A stretch of 64,000 nt of DNA from assembly GCF_020037015.1 (NCBI RefSeq), contig NZ_JAIQDE010000037.1:1-64000 (forward strand). The letters run 5' to 3'. The notes beneath the pieces were generated by a model. It was not told the DNA's origin. It made no database searches and saw nothing but the letters and a program-made list of their open reading frames with translations. This DNA is from Corallococcus sp. AS-1-6 (lineage in GTDB: Bacteria > Myxococcota > Myxococcia > Myxococcales > Myxococcaceae). Each line of letters begins with the position of its first letter. Position 1 is the stretch's first letter. Shown here piece by piece: positions 52,433 through 59,993 of the stretch. A program made the position numbers and the translations under genes.

Positions 52433-52888
52433 ATGAACCTCCTGAAATCAGCACCCCGCGGACGTAAGGGCCTCCCGAAGTCAGGATGGCTCCTGGCCCT
52501 GTGCTTGCTCCCCGCGTGTGCGCTCTTCCAGCGCACTTCGCGTCCTCCGCATGCACCGGAGGAAGAGGCGGCCCGCGTCCAGTTCCCACTGGACCTGCCC
52601 GAAGACGCGCAGACGCTCGCGGGCGGCACGGTGACCGCCATGCAACTGGCGCTGGATGATTTCCGGCCGCTGGACCTGAAGCCCCACGACGGGGCGACGG
52701 AGGAGGAGCGCTGTCTCTATCAGCGCGAGTCCTATGACGTCAGCGCGGCACCGGGCCCGGAAGGCGTGACCTTCGTGCAGATCACGCTCAAGCCCCAGCT
52801 CTGTGAGAAGCAGGGCGCCATCATGGACATGGGGGCGACCTATGCCGTGGACGTGAAGGGACGGCGCATCCTCGCCGTGCGGCACTGA
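52433..52888 (+). CDS. Small lipoprotein downstream of the JAMM-motif gene
   Basis: 151 residues from the ATG at 52433. A basic N-region (about 1-18) is followed by a hydrophobic core and lipobox LPAC (Cys29). The mature domain is about 120 residues (EEEAARVQFPLDLPEDAQTL, MQLALDDFRPLDLKPHD), with one Cys pair at a distance (RCLYQRES, KPQLCEKQG) that may form a disulphide. No family is recognised. It starts 10 nt after the JAMM-motif protein, so the two probably work together in the envelope, for example as enzyme and inhibitor or effector and immunity protein. That is only an inference. Confidence 0.7.
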   Translation: MNLLKSAPRGRKGLPKSGWLLALCLLPACALFQRTSRPPHAPEEEAARVQFPLDLPEDAQTLAGGTVTAMQLALDDFRPLDLKPHDGATEEERCLYQRESYDVSAAPGPEGVTFVQITLKPQLCEKQGAIMDMGATYAVDVKGRRILAVRH

Positions 52889-52975
52889 GGCCGTTCACGG
52901 ACGGCTGGATGGGCCCCCGTTACTCGTAGAACTTTCCCGCAACGGGTTCGGGTCATGGGCCATGGCGCACCTGCA

Positions 52976-55039
52976 TCACCGCGGCAACATGCCCAGCCGC
53001 TGCTTCGCGGAGCGGTTCTGCGGATCGAACCGGAGCGCTTCCTCCAGACGCTCGCGGCCCTTCGCCGCGTTGCCCTGCACCACGTAGAGGTCCGCCAGCC
53101 GCACCAGCACGTCCGCGTTGTAGGGCTGCAGGTCCAGCGCCTGCTCGAACTCGCGCGTCGCCGTGACGACGTCGCGCTTGCGCATGGCCAACTGCCCCAG
53201 CATCACGTGCGGCTGCACCAACCCGCGCGTCTCCGGCTCCGTCGCCAGCGCCTGCAACGCGGGCATCGCCCTGGCGTCCCCGAACGCCGCCAGCGTCAAC
53301 GCCGCGCCCTGGCGCACCCACAGCGAGCCGTCGTGGAGCAGCGCCGCCAGGTCCTCCGTCGCCTCGCGCGCGTTCGCCGCGCCCAACCCGTCGATGATGT
53401 CCGAGCGCAACGTGCTGTCCGTCGTCCCCTTCAACGCCGCCCGCAGCGCCGGCACCGCGTCATGCTTGAACCGGCGCGCCAGGAACTTCGCCGCCGCGCC
53501 CCGCAGCGTGCCCGCCTCCGACGTGTCCGCCAGCACCGCCTCCAGCGCCCCCCGGCTCCCCGCCGCCGTCTTCTCGTCGAACGCGTCCGCCAGCCGCAGC
53601 CTGCGCTCCTGCCGCGCCTCCGCCTTCGGCCACCACTTCACCAGCGCCGCCTGCATCGCGTCCGGCGTCTGCTTCGCGTGACAGGTGTTGCACGCGTTGG
53701 GGATGTCATGGCGCGCCGTGTTCTGGGGCGCCGGCACGTCCAGCGCGTGGTCCGCGAAGTGGTCCAACACGCCCGACACCACCGGCGGCATGTGACACGC
53801 CAGGCAGTCCTGCGCCGCCGCCGCCTTGTGGTGCGTGTGCTGCTCGCCCTGCGCCACCACCTCCGGGTGACAGCCCTGACACGTGGACGCGTTCACCGAC
53901 GTGCGCGCCGCCACCGGCTTGTGCTTGCGCACCTCGTTGGGCGCGCTCGCGTCGTGCGGCGCCGTGTGGCACGTCAGGCACGTGGCCCCGCCCTTCATGT
54001 GGCACTTCGACTGGAGGAGCGCCTGGTACTCGAAGCTGGACGTGCTGGGGCGCCCGTCCGCGAAGAAGTCCCCGGAGCGCTCGTTGCCCACCAGCAGCAC
54101 CATGGGCTGATAGCTCGCGTCGTAGCGCTGGCCGGGCAGGAAGTGGTGCTTCGCGTCCAGCATGGGGAACAGCGTGCGGCGCGGCCCGTGGCACTGCGCG
54201 CACACGGAGAAGCCCTCCTCCTTCGACAGCTTCGCCGGCTGGATGATGTCCTCCGGCGCCTGCGACTCCGCGTGCCGCCCGCCGGGCCCGTGGCAGGACT
54301 CGCACGCGACGCCCGCGTCCGCGAACTTCGTCTCCCACTGGTGGCTCGCCCGGTCATAGCGCGCGTCCAGCCCCGTCACGTGGCAGTCCAGGCACGCGTG
54401 CTGCGCGCTGCGGCGGAAGTTCGTCCAGAAGAACGGGTGGTCCGGCGACAGCGCCCCCTGCTTCTTCTCCGAGTAGTCCACCCACTCGCCCTTGCCCGTC
54501 ACGTGGAAGTACACCGGCATCACCTGCCAGCGGCCGTCCGGCATCAGCGTGATGGGGTCCTGCATCCGCTTGCCGCCCACCACCCACTGCACCGGCCACT
54601 CGCCCAGGTTCCCGTCCGCGCCCTTGGTGCGCATCAGGTAGCGGCTCCCGTCGCGGCGCATCCACGCCTCGCTGGACTCGCCCTGGAAGTGCGTGCCCGC
54701 CGTGAACGCGCCCACCACGTACGGCTTCGTCGCCGGTGACAGCGCCCGCGAGTGCCAGTCGTGCTTCCAGCCCGCGTGCTGCTCCTCGTGGCAGTCCGCG
54801 CACACCTGCGAGCCCACGTAGTGATTGGGTGCGGCGGGCGGCGCCTCCACCGTCTTCACCGGCACGGGCGCGGCCACGCTGCCCGCGTCCAGCGGAGCCG
54901 GAGCCTGTGTCACCGGCGGAGCAGACGCGGGCGTGGGCGCCGGGGCGCGCAGGAAGAAGAACAGGCCCGCCGCGAGGACCACCACCGCGAGGGCGACAAG
55001 GACAGGGCGAGAGGAGCGCATCCGGAAGGTGCCGCCCAT
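52976..55039 (-). CDS. Octaheme c-type cytochrome with HEAT and TPR repeats
   Basis: 687 residues from the ATG at 55039 (GGGAGGAGC before it). One N-terminal membrane segment (VLVALAVVVLAAGLFFFL) is followed by a Pro/Ala linker. Eight CxxCH heme motifs are seen: CADCH, CLDCH, CESCH, CAQCH, CLTCH, CQGCH, CLACH and CNTCH. The heme part spans about 75-430, like the cytochrome c554/multiheme group. After it come HEAT-like repeats (RSDIIDGLGAANAREATEDL) and TPR-like repeats (FEQALDLQPYNADVLVRLAD) to the end. It is predicted in the periplasm, anchored in the membrane, in electron transfer. Partners are not adjacent. An alpha/beta hydrolase is divergent upstream. Confidence 0.88.
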   Translation of the reverse strand: MGGTFRMRSSRPVLVALAVVVLAAGLFFFLRAPAPTPASAPPVTQAPAPLDAGSVAAPVPVKTVEAPPAAPNHYVGSQVCADCHEEQHAGWKHDWHSRALSPATKPYVVGAFTAGTHFQGESSEAWMRRDGSRYLMRTKGADGNLGEWPVQWVVGGKRMQDPITLMPDGRWQVMPVYFHVTGKGEWVDYSEKKQGALSPDHPFFWTNFRRSAQHACLDCHVTGLDARYDRASHQWETKFADAGVACESCHGPGGRHAESQAPEDIIQPAKLSKEEGFSVCAQCHGPRRTLFPMLDAKHHFLPGQRYDASYQPMVLLVGNERSGDFFADGRPSTSSFEYQALLQSKCHMKGGATCLTCHTAPHDASAPNEVRKHKPVAARTSVNASTCQGCHPEVVAQGEQHTHHKAAAAQDCLACHMPPVVSGVLDHFADHALDVPAPQNTARHDIPNACNTCHAKQTPDAMQAALVKWWPKAEARQERRLRLADAFDEKTAAGSRGALEAVLADTSEAGTLRGAAAKFLARRFKHDAVPALRAALKGTTDSTLRSDIIDGLGAANAREATEDLAALLHDGSLWVRQGAALTLAAFGDARAMPALQALATEPETRGLVQPHVMLGQLAMRKRDVVTATREFEQALDLQPYNADVLVRLADLYVVQGNAAKGRERLEEALRFDPQNRSAKQRLGMLPR

Positions 55040-55179
55040 GCTCCTCCCAAGCGCCGGGCGGCACAAGCGGCCCTCCGCGCGAGCCCTTCTCCTCCAGTGG
55101 ACAACGACCTCCCAGGGAGGGCTGCGGTCCTGGCGAGCCATGGATTAGGGTGCCCCTCCAGCGAAGGGAGGCCGTGCCC

Positions 55180-56007
55180 ATGCCCATGCGGTCCGTGAAT
55201 GGAACCCGGCTGTACTACGAGGACACCGGCGGCGCCGGGGACGTGGTCCTCTTCAGCCACGGGCTCCTCTGGAGTACCCGGCTGTTCGACCCGCAGGTGG
55301 AGGCCCTGCGAGGCCGCTTCCGCTGCATTTCGTACGACCACCGGGGGCAGGGCCAGAGCGACGTGCCGCCCGAGTCCGCCATCGACGTGGAGACGGTGTA
55401 CGCGGACGCGGTGGCGCTCATCGAGTCGCTGGGCGTCGCCCCCGTCCACTTCGTGGGGCTGTCCATGGGGGGCTTCGTGGGCATGCGGCTCGCGGCGCGC
55501 CGGCCGGACCTGCTGCGCTCCCTGGTGCTCCTGGAGACGTCCGCCGACCCCGAGCCCCTCGCCAACGTGCCGCGCTACACCGCGCTCAACCTCGTCGCCC
55601 GCTACGTGGGCCTGGGCCCCGTCGCCGGGCCGGTGATGCGCATCATGTTCGGCACGTCGTTCCTCACCGACCCGGGCCGGGCGGAGGAGCGGGCGCTGTG
55701 GCGCACGCGCCTGACGGGCAACCGCCGCGACATCTACCGCGCCGTCAACGGCGTCATCCAACGCAAGCCCGTCGCGGAGGAGCTGCCGCGCATCCGCACG
55801 CCCACGCTCGTCATCGTGGGGGAGGAGGACCGCGCGACGGTGCCCTCCAAATCGGAGCGCATCCACTCGCTCATCCCGGGCTCGAAGCTGGTGCGCCTGT
55901 CGCGCGGGGGCCACTCCTCCTCCGTGGAGGAGCCGGCGCTCGTCAACGCGGAGCTCGCTCCGTTCCTCACCCAACACGCGTCCAAGCCGGCCGCGCAGGC
56001 GGGCTGA
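55180..56007 (+). CDS. Alpha/beta hydrolase
   Basis: 275 residues from the ATG at 55180 (GGGAGG 8 nt before). The fold is clear: LFSHGLLWSTRLFDPQ, ISYDHRGQGQSD, the nucleophile elbow GLSMGGFVG (Ser), the acid in VIVGEEDRATVP and the His in SRGGHSSSVEEP. It resembles 3-oxoadipate enol-lactonase and other small esterases, but the substrate cannot be read. The DUF427 gene begins 34 nt downstream. Confidence 0.87.
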   Translation: MPMRSVNGTRLYYEDTGGAGDVVLFSHGLLWSTRLFDPQVEALRGRFRCISYDHRGQGQSDVPPESAIDVETVYADAVALIESLGVAPVHFVGLSMGGFVGMRLAARRPDLLRSLVLLETSADPEPLANVPRYTALNLVARYVGLGPVAGPVMRIMFGTSFLTDPGRAEERALWRTRLTGNRRDIYRAVNGVIQRKPVAEELPRIRTPTLVIVGEEDRATVPSKSERIHSLIPGSKLVRLSRGGHSSSVEEPALVNAELAPFLTQHASKPAAQAG

Positions 56008-56041
56008 CGCGCCGTTAACGAAGTCCCCAGGAGGTTTCCCC

Positions 56042-56326
56042 ATGCCAGTCGCGAAATGGAACGGCGCGGTGCTCGCGAAGAGCGACACCTTCGAGACCGT
56101 GGAGGGCAACATCTACTTCCCGCCGGACAGCCTGGTGCGCGAGCACTTCAAGCCCAGCGCCACGCACACCACCTGCCCCTGGAAGGGCCAGGCCCACTAC
56201 TACTCCGTGGAGGTGGACGGGAAGACGAACGCGGACGCGGCCTGGTACTACCCGGAGCCCAAGCCGGCCGCGTCCAACATCCAGGGCTACGTGGCCTTCT
56301 GGAAGGGCGTGACGGTGGAGCGCTGA
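56042..56326 (+). CDS. DUF427 family protein
   Basis: 94 residues from the ATG at 56042 with AGGAGG 8-9 nt before. It matches DUF427: KWNGAVLAKSDTFETVEGNI, YFPPDSLVREHFKPSATHTT, CPWKGQAHYYSVEVDGK and AWYYPEPKPAASNIQGYVAFW. The family is a small beta-rich protein with unknown biochemical role. It lies 34 nt after the hydrolase. It is convergent with the MpaB-like gene, the stops being 1 nt apart (56326 and 56328). Confidence 0.88.
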   Translation: MPVAKWNGAVLAKSDTFETVEGNIYFPPDSLVREHFKPSATHTTCPWKGQAHYYSVEVDGKTNADAAWYYPEPKPAASNIQGYVAFWKGVTVER

Positions 56327-56327
56327 A

Positions 56328-57374
56328 TCAGAGGCCCACCAGGTACTTGCCCCAGCGCAGGCTGTTGCGGAGCTGGGTGACGACGAAGGCGGGGACCCAC
56401 TGGAGGAGGTTCGCCTCCGGCTGCACGCCGTAGCCGTTCCACAGCTCATCGTCGATGCGGTTGGCGTCCAGCGTCGTGGGGTAGGGGGCGGGCGTGCCGC
56501 CGTAGCACTCGCCTTGCGCGAAGAAGAGGTCCCACAGCGTGGCGGCCTCCGCGTGGTCGTCCGGGATGAGGCGCGTGTCCACGCCCAGCAGCGAGCCCAG
56601 CAGCTTCCAGAAGTAGTACCAGCGCTGCTCGTTGTACTCGTAGCCCTTGTCCTCCCACGCCTGCGCGACGATGTACGCGAACGTCAGCAGCGTGAAGGCG
56701 ACCCCGCTCTGGTTGTAGCAATGCTGCCGCCCCGTATCGAGGGACTTGTAGTGGCCCAGCGCGGAGTTGTGCATCTGCGCCAGCAGCAGCGTGGTGGACA
56801 GGGTGCGCGTGCTGTAGAGGCTGCCCCAGCCCATGTTCATGTTGCCGTAGAGGATGCGCAGCATGATCTGCGCGGTCTCGATGACCCGGCGGGACACGAT
56901 GGCCTTGAGCTTGCTGTGCGGGCGCTGCTTGAAGAGGGACGACACGTCCTTGTGGTAGTAGGTGGCCCGGAAGGACACGCCCGCCAACTGGTTCACGGAC
57001 GCGCCCTGGAAGAAGACGTAGAACGCCTCGTCGCGCGCGGCCTCGAAGTCGCGCAGGAACTGGGCGGAGGACCCCACGCCCGTCACTCCCTGGGTGGCCA
57101 CCGAGTACGTCGGCCCGTAGAGCACCTTCGCGATGCGGTGGTCGCTGTACGTGTTGCCCCAGTAGCCCTCGATGGCGGAGAAGGCCTTCAGCGCGGGCCG
57201 CCACGAGGTGCCGTTCACGCCGGGCGTGTCGCGGATGTGCTTCTTCCAGTGCTGCCGCAGCTCCTCCATGAACTCCGGCTCCGCGGCGCTCATGATGCCG
57301 TACAGGCTGTTGGCCGCGGTGAGCGGGTCGCCCAGGATGGCGGTCAGGTTCTGGCCACGGAAGGTGAAGGGCAT
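56328..57374 (-). CDS. Oxygenase MpaB family protein (DUF2236)
   Basis: 348 residues from the ATG at 57374. The fold is alpha-helical, and blocks such as FLRDFEAARDEAFYVFFQG, ILYGNMNMGWGSLYSTRTLS, NQSGVAFTLLTFAYIVAQAW and LGVDTRLIPDDHAEA fit the MpaB/DUF2236 family, heme-dependent oxygenases related to latex clearing protein. No signal peptide is seen. The catalytic heme residues of Lcp cannot be mapped with certainty here. Inverted repeats lie upstream, towards the divergent ATPase gene. Confidence 0.7.
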   Translation of the reverse strand: MPFTFRGQNLTAILGDPLTAANSLYGIMSAAEPEFMEELRQHWKKHIRDTPGVNGTSWRPALKAFSAIEGYWGNTYSDHRIAKVLYGPTYSVATQGVTGVGSSAQFLRDFEAARDEAFYVFFQGASVNQLAGVSFRATYYHKDVSSLFKQRPHSKLKAIVSRRVIETAQIMLRILYGNMNMGWGSLYSTRTLSTTLLLAQMHNSALGHYKSLDTGRQHCYNQSGVAFTLLTFAYIVAQAWEDKGYEYNEQRWYYFWKLLGSLLGVDTRLIPDDHAEAATLWDLFFAQGECYGGTPAPYPTTLDANRIDDELWNGYGVQPEANLLQWVPAFVVTQLRNSLRWGKYLVGL

Positions 57375-57419
57375 GGGCGGGCGCTCCGGTGGATGGCGTT
57401 CCGGAGCAGTGTAGAGAAC

Positions 57420-57435
57420 TGTTAAGCCTGTAACA
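57420..57435. promoter_or_regulatory. Inverted repeat, candidate operator
   Basis: TGTTA at 57420-57424 and TAACA at 57431-57435 are inverted with a 6-nt centre. It lies 46 nt upstream of the MpaB-like start, in a locally AT-rich stretch. TetR-type operators often look like this; no TetR gene is adjacent. Confidence 0.35.
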
Positions 57436-57454
57436 AACCGCCCGTCCTGGAAAA

Positions 57455-57479
57455 CCCGTCACGTAGGGGATGTGACGGG
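57455..57479. promoter_or_regulatory. Perfect 8-bp inverted repeat between divergent genes
   Basis: CCCGTCAC at 57455-57462 and GTGACGGG at 57472-57479, with a 9-nt centre. It lies midway between the MpaB-like start (57374) and the ATPase start (57567), so it could control both. It may also be a hairpin. Confidence 0.5.
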
Positions 57480-57566
57480 GCGGGGTGGACTGGACTTTCC
57501 GGGCGGACGCGAGCGGCGATGCTGGGGCTTTTCGCGGGGCGTGGCCCTGAGTGGAGGAGCGGAGCC

Positions 57567-58580
57567 TTGGCGACGGTGTCCCTGCAGGACGTGCGCAAGG
57601 TGTACCGGGGGGGCGTGGTGGCGGTGAAGGGCGTGACGCTGGACATCGCGGACGGCGAGTTCGTGTCGCTGGTGGGCCCGTCCGGATGCGGCAAGTCCAC
57701 GACGTTGAACCTCATCGCCGGGCTGGAGGAGCTGTCCGGCGGCGAGCTGAGAATCGACGGGCAGTTGGTGAACGACCTGTCGCCGCGCGAGCGCGACATC
57801 GCGATGGTGTTCCAGAGCTACGCGCTCTATCCGCACCTGGACGTGGCCGGGAACCTGGCGTTCCCGCTGAAGGTGGCGGGCATGGACGCGAAGGACGTCG
57901 AGGCGCGCGTGCGCGAGGTGTCCGGCGTGCTGGGGCTGGAGGCGCTCCTGTCGCGCCGGCCGAAGGAGCTGTCGGGCGGACAGCGGCAGCGCGTGGCGCT
58001 GGGGCGCGCATTGGTGCGCAGGCCCAAGGTGTTCCTCTTCGACGAGCCCCTGTCCAACCTGGACGCGGCGCTGCGCACGCAGATGCGCGGCGAAATCAAG
58101 AAGCTGCACGAACAACTGAAGGCCACGTTCATCTACGTCACGCACGACCAGGCGGAGGCGATGACGCTGTCGGACCGCGTGGTGGTGATGAGCCAGGGCG
58201 AGGTGCAGCAGGTGGCCCCGCCGCGCGAGCTCTACGACGCGCCCGCGAACCTCTTCGTGGCGGGCTTCTTCGGCTCGCCGCGCATCAACCTGGTGAAGCC
58301 CCAGACGCTGGGCCTGTCCGAAGGGGACGCGGTCCTGGGCCTGAGGCCGGAGCACCTCCAGGTGGGGCAGGGGCCCACGCCGGAGGACGCGCGCGAGGGG
58401 TACGTGTACCTGGTGGAGCCCATGGGCGCGGAGGTCTGGGTGACGGTGGAGACGGGCGGCGAGCGCCTGGTGGCGCGGGCGCCCGGAGACTTCCGCGCCG
58501 CGAGCGGAGACACGGTGTGGCTGCGCCACGACGCGCGCTACCTGCGCCGGTTCGACGCGAGGACGGGGCGCGCGGTGTGA
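57567..58580 (+). CDS. ABC ATPase, MalK/UgpC (MsmX) type
   Basis: 337 residues. The TTG at 57567 (MATVSLQDVRKVYRGG) is chosen for its ribosome site GGAGG and family start; an ATG at 57519 would add 16 odd residues. Walker A is GPSGCGKST (37-45), Q loop FQSYALYP, signature LSGGQRQRVALGRAL, Walker B VFLFDEPLSNLDA and switch His in IYVTHDQAEAM. The C-terminal TOBE/OB region (about 235-337: GFFGSPRINLVKP, LGLRPEHL) is short. It is a CUT1 sugar importer ATPase. No permease is adjacent; the importer at 21906-24867 lacks an ATPase. Confidence 0.92.
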   Translation: MATVSLQDVRKVYRGGVVAVKGVTLDIADGEFVSLVGPSGCGKSTTLNLIAGLEELSGGELRIDGQLVNDLSPRERDIAMVFQSYALYPHLDVAGNLAFPLKVAGMDAKDVEARVREVSGVLGLEALLSRRPKELSGGQRQRVALGRALVRRPKVFLFDEPLSNLDAALRTQMRGEIKKLHEQLKATFIYVTHDQAEAMTLSDRVVVMSQGEVQQVAPPRELYDAPANLFVAGFFGSPRINLVKPQTLGLSEGDAVLGLRPEHLQVGQGPTPEDAREGYVYLVEPMGAEVWVTVETGGERLVARAPGDFRAASGDTVWLRHDARYLRRFDARTGRAV

Positions 58581-58581
58581 G

Positions 58582-59268
58582 TCAGGGGCGGAGCCGCAGC
58601 CTGGCTTCCGCCAGCACGCTGCTGGCCTCACGCGCGACACGGGCATGGCGTGTCATCAGGGCTTCCTGGGATGCACGAGGCTGTGCCTCGAACAGGTCCC
58701 AGAGGTACTGCTCCTCCGTGGCAGGGACGCGATATCCCAGCTCCTCGCCGTAGCGACGCAACCGCTCCAGGGTGGCGAGCAGGTACTTCCAGTTGGCCAG
58801 CGGGCGCAGCAGCAGCACCTCGCGGCGCTGGACGGACTCCGCCGCCAGGGGATGGACGTGCCCCCGCCAATGGCCTCCCGCGTATTCCACGCCGATGGCG
58901 GAGAGGCCCAGGTCGAATCGGGAGAGGCGCTCTTCCAGTGTCGCTGGTGCGCAGTCGTAGGCCACTTCGAGCCGACGTCCCGAGAGCTGGAAGGTCGTCT
59001 GGAAGGGAGGGTTGTCATCCAGCAGGAGGGCCCCCTGTGCCTCCAGATGGACGAGGAGCACCTGCCGGTCCAGGACGCTGGCTGGCCAGAGGTCCAGGTC
59101 ATGCGGGGGACGCCCTTGGAGCAAGGTCTTGAACGCTCCCCCGGCCAGGAAGAATCGGCCTGGAAACGCGTGGGAGACAAGCGGAACGAGCTGCTCCCGG
59201 GCGAAGGCAACGACGGAATCAAGCGAGAGGACCTCTTCCGGCGCGGACGAGCGGGGCGAGGACCTCAT
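58582..59268 (-). CDS. Minimal nucleotidyltransferase-like protein
   Basis: 228 residues from the ATG at 59268, overlapping the WG gene stop (ATGA). The pol beta-type motif is clear: FFLAGGAFKTLLQGRPPHD, with Asp57-x-Asp59 (DLDLWP). The rest (LEVAYDCAPATLEERLSRFD, LLRPLANWKYLLATLERLRR) is like other small nucleotidyltransferases of the poly(A)-polymerase/MNT group. The third carboxylate is not obvious. Substrates in this superfamily include RNA, drugs and proteins. It is the last gene of the GT-rSAM operon. Confidence 0.75.
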   Translation of the reverse strand: MRSSPRSSAPEEVLSLDSVVAFAREQLVPLVSHAFPGRFFLAGGAFKTLLQGRPPHDLDLWPASVLDRQVLLVHLEAQGALLLDDNPPFQTTFQLSGRRLEVAYDCAPATLEERLSRFDLGLSAIGVEYAGGHWRGHVHPLAAESVQRREVLLLRPLANWKYLLATLERLRRYGEELGYRVPATEEQYLWDLFEAQPRASQEALMTRHARVAREASSVLAEARLRLRP

Positions 59269-59993
59269 GCCGGCTCCGGATGGCGTGCACGCAACTCGCG
59301 CACGGTGATGCCCTGCTCGTCGATGACCTGGAGCGCGCCGTCCAACGTCTCTACGCGGGCCTGTCCGTTGTAGAAGGGCTCCACGATGGCGAAGCGCCGG
59401 GCGTAGAGAGCGTCTCCCGCGGCGTCGACGTGATGCCAGCCGCCTGCGTCCCGGGCGCGCGCGAAGCCCTTGTGGAAGACATCCAGGTCGAAGAACCGGC
59501 GCGCATTCAAGGGGTGACCCTGCTTGTCGATGTGCAGGTGGAGGCCCGAGGCCTCCTGCACCACCGCGTAGCCGTCCCGGAAGTCTCCCGCGTAGGCATA
59601 CCGCTCCAGATAGGCCGCCTCTCCCCGGCCATCGATGTGGAAGTAGCGGCCGTCCTTCGCCCGGACCGGACAGCGCCCGTCCTGGAAGTTGCCGCACCAC
59701 GCGTGGCGCCCTGTCGTGAGCTCCTGCCCATCCACGCGCAGGTGGAACGCACCCTCTGCATCCACGACCGCCGCGAGCCCTTCATAGAATCCAAACGTCC
59801 GGATGAAGCGGCGGGAGGAGAGCGCGTTCCCCCTCAAGTCGATGTGGAATGCTCCCGAGGCGTCCCTGACAGCGGCGAGTCCCGGTTCGTGAAAGGAGAG
59901 GACCTCGGTGAAGCGCGCGGCATAGAGCGGCTTTCCGTCCAGGAGATGATGGGTCCTGTCAGGCGAGACCCGCGGATGGGCGCTGGGGTTCAA
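59265..59993 (-). CDS. WG-repeat protein
   Basis: 242 residues from a TTG at 59993 that overlaps the stop of the GT-rSAM gene (TTGA), with AAGGAGG 4 nt before. It is made of about six WG/KWG-like beta repeats of about 40 residues: RFTEVLSFHEPGLAAVRDAS, RRFIRTFGFYEGLAAVVDAE, RYAYAGDFRDGYAVVQEASG, RRFFDLDVFHKGFARARDAG. The pattern RFxxVxxFxxGxAxVxDxxG...HxDxxG is repeated. WG repeats fold as beta-hairpins that bind other molecules. There is no signal peptide. Its place between the GT-rSAM enzyme and the nucleotidyltransferase suggests a scaffold or substrate. Confidence 0.85.
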   Translation of the reverse strand: MNPSAHPRVSPDRTHHLLDGKPLYAARFTEVLSFHEPGLAAVRDASGAFHIDLRGNALSSRRFIRTFGFYEGLAAVVDAEGAFHLRVDGQELTTGRHAWCGNFQDGRCPVRAKDGRYFHIDGRGEAAYLERYAYAGDFRDGYAVVQEASGLHLHIDKQGHPLNARRFFDLDVFHKGFARARDAGGWHHVDAAGDALYARRFAIVEPFYNGQARVETLDGALQVIDEQGITVRELRARHPEPA

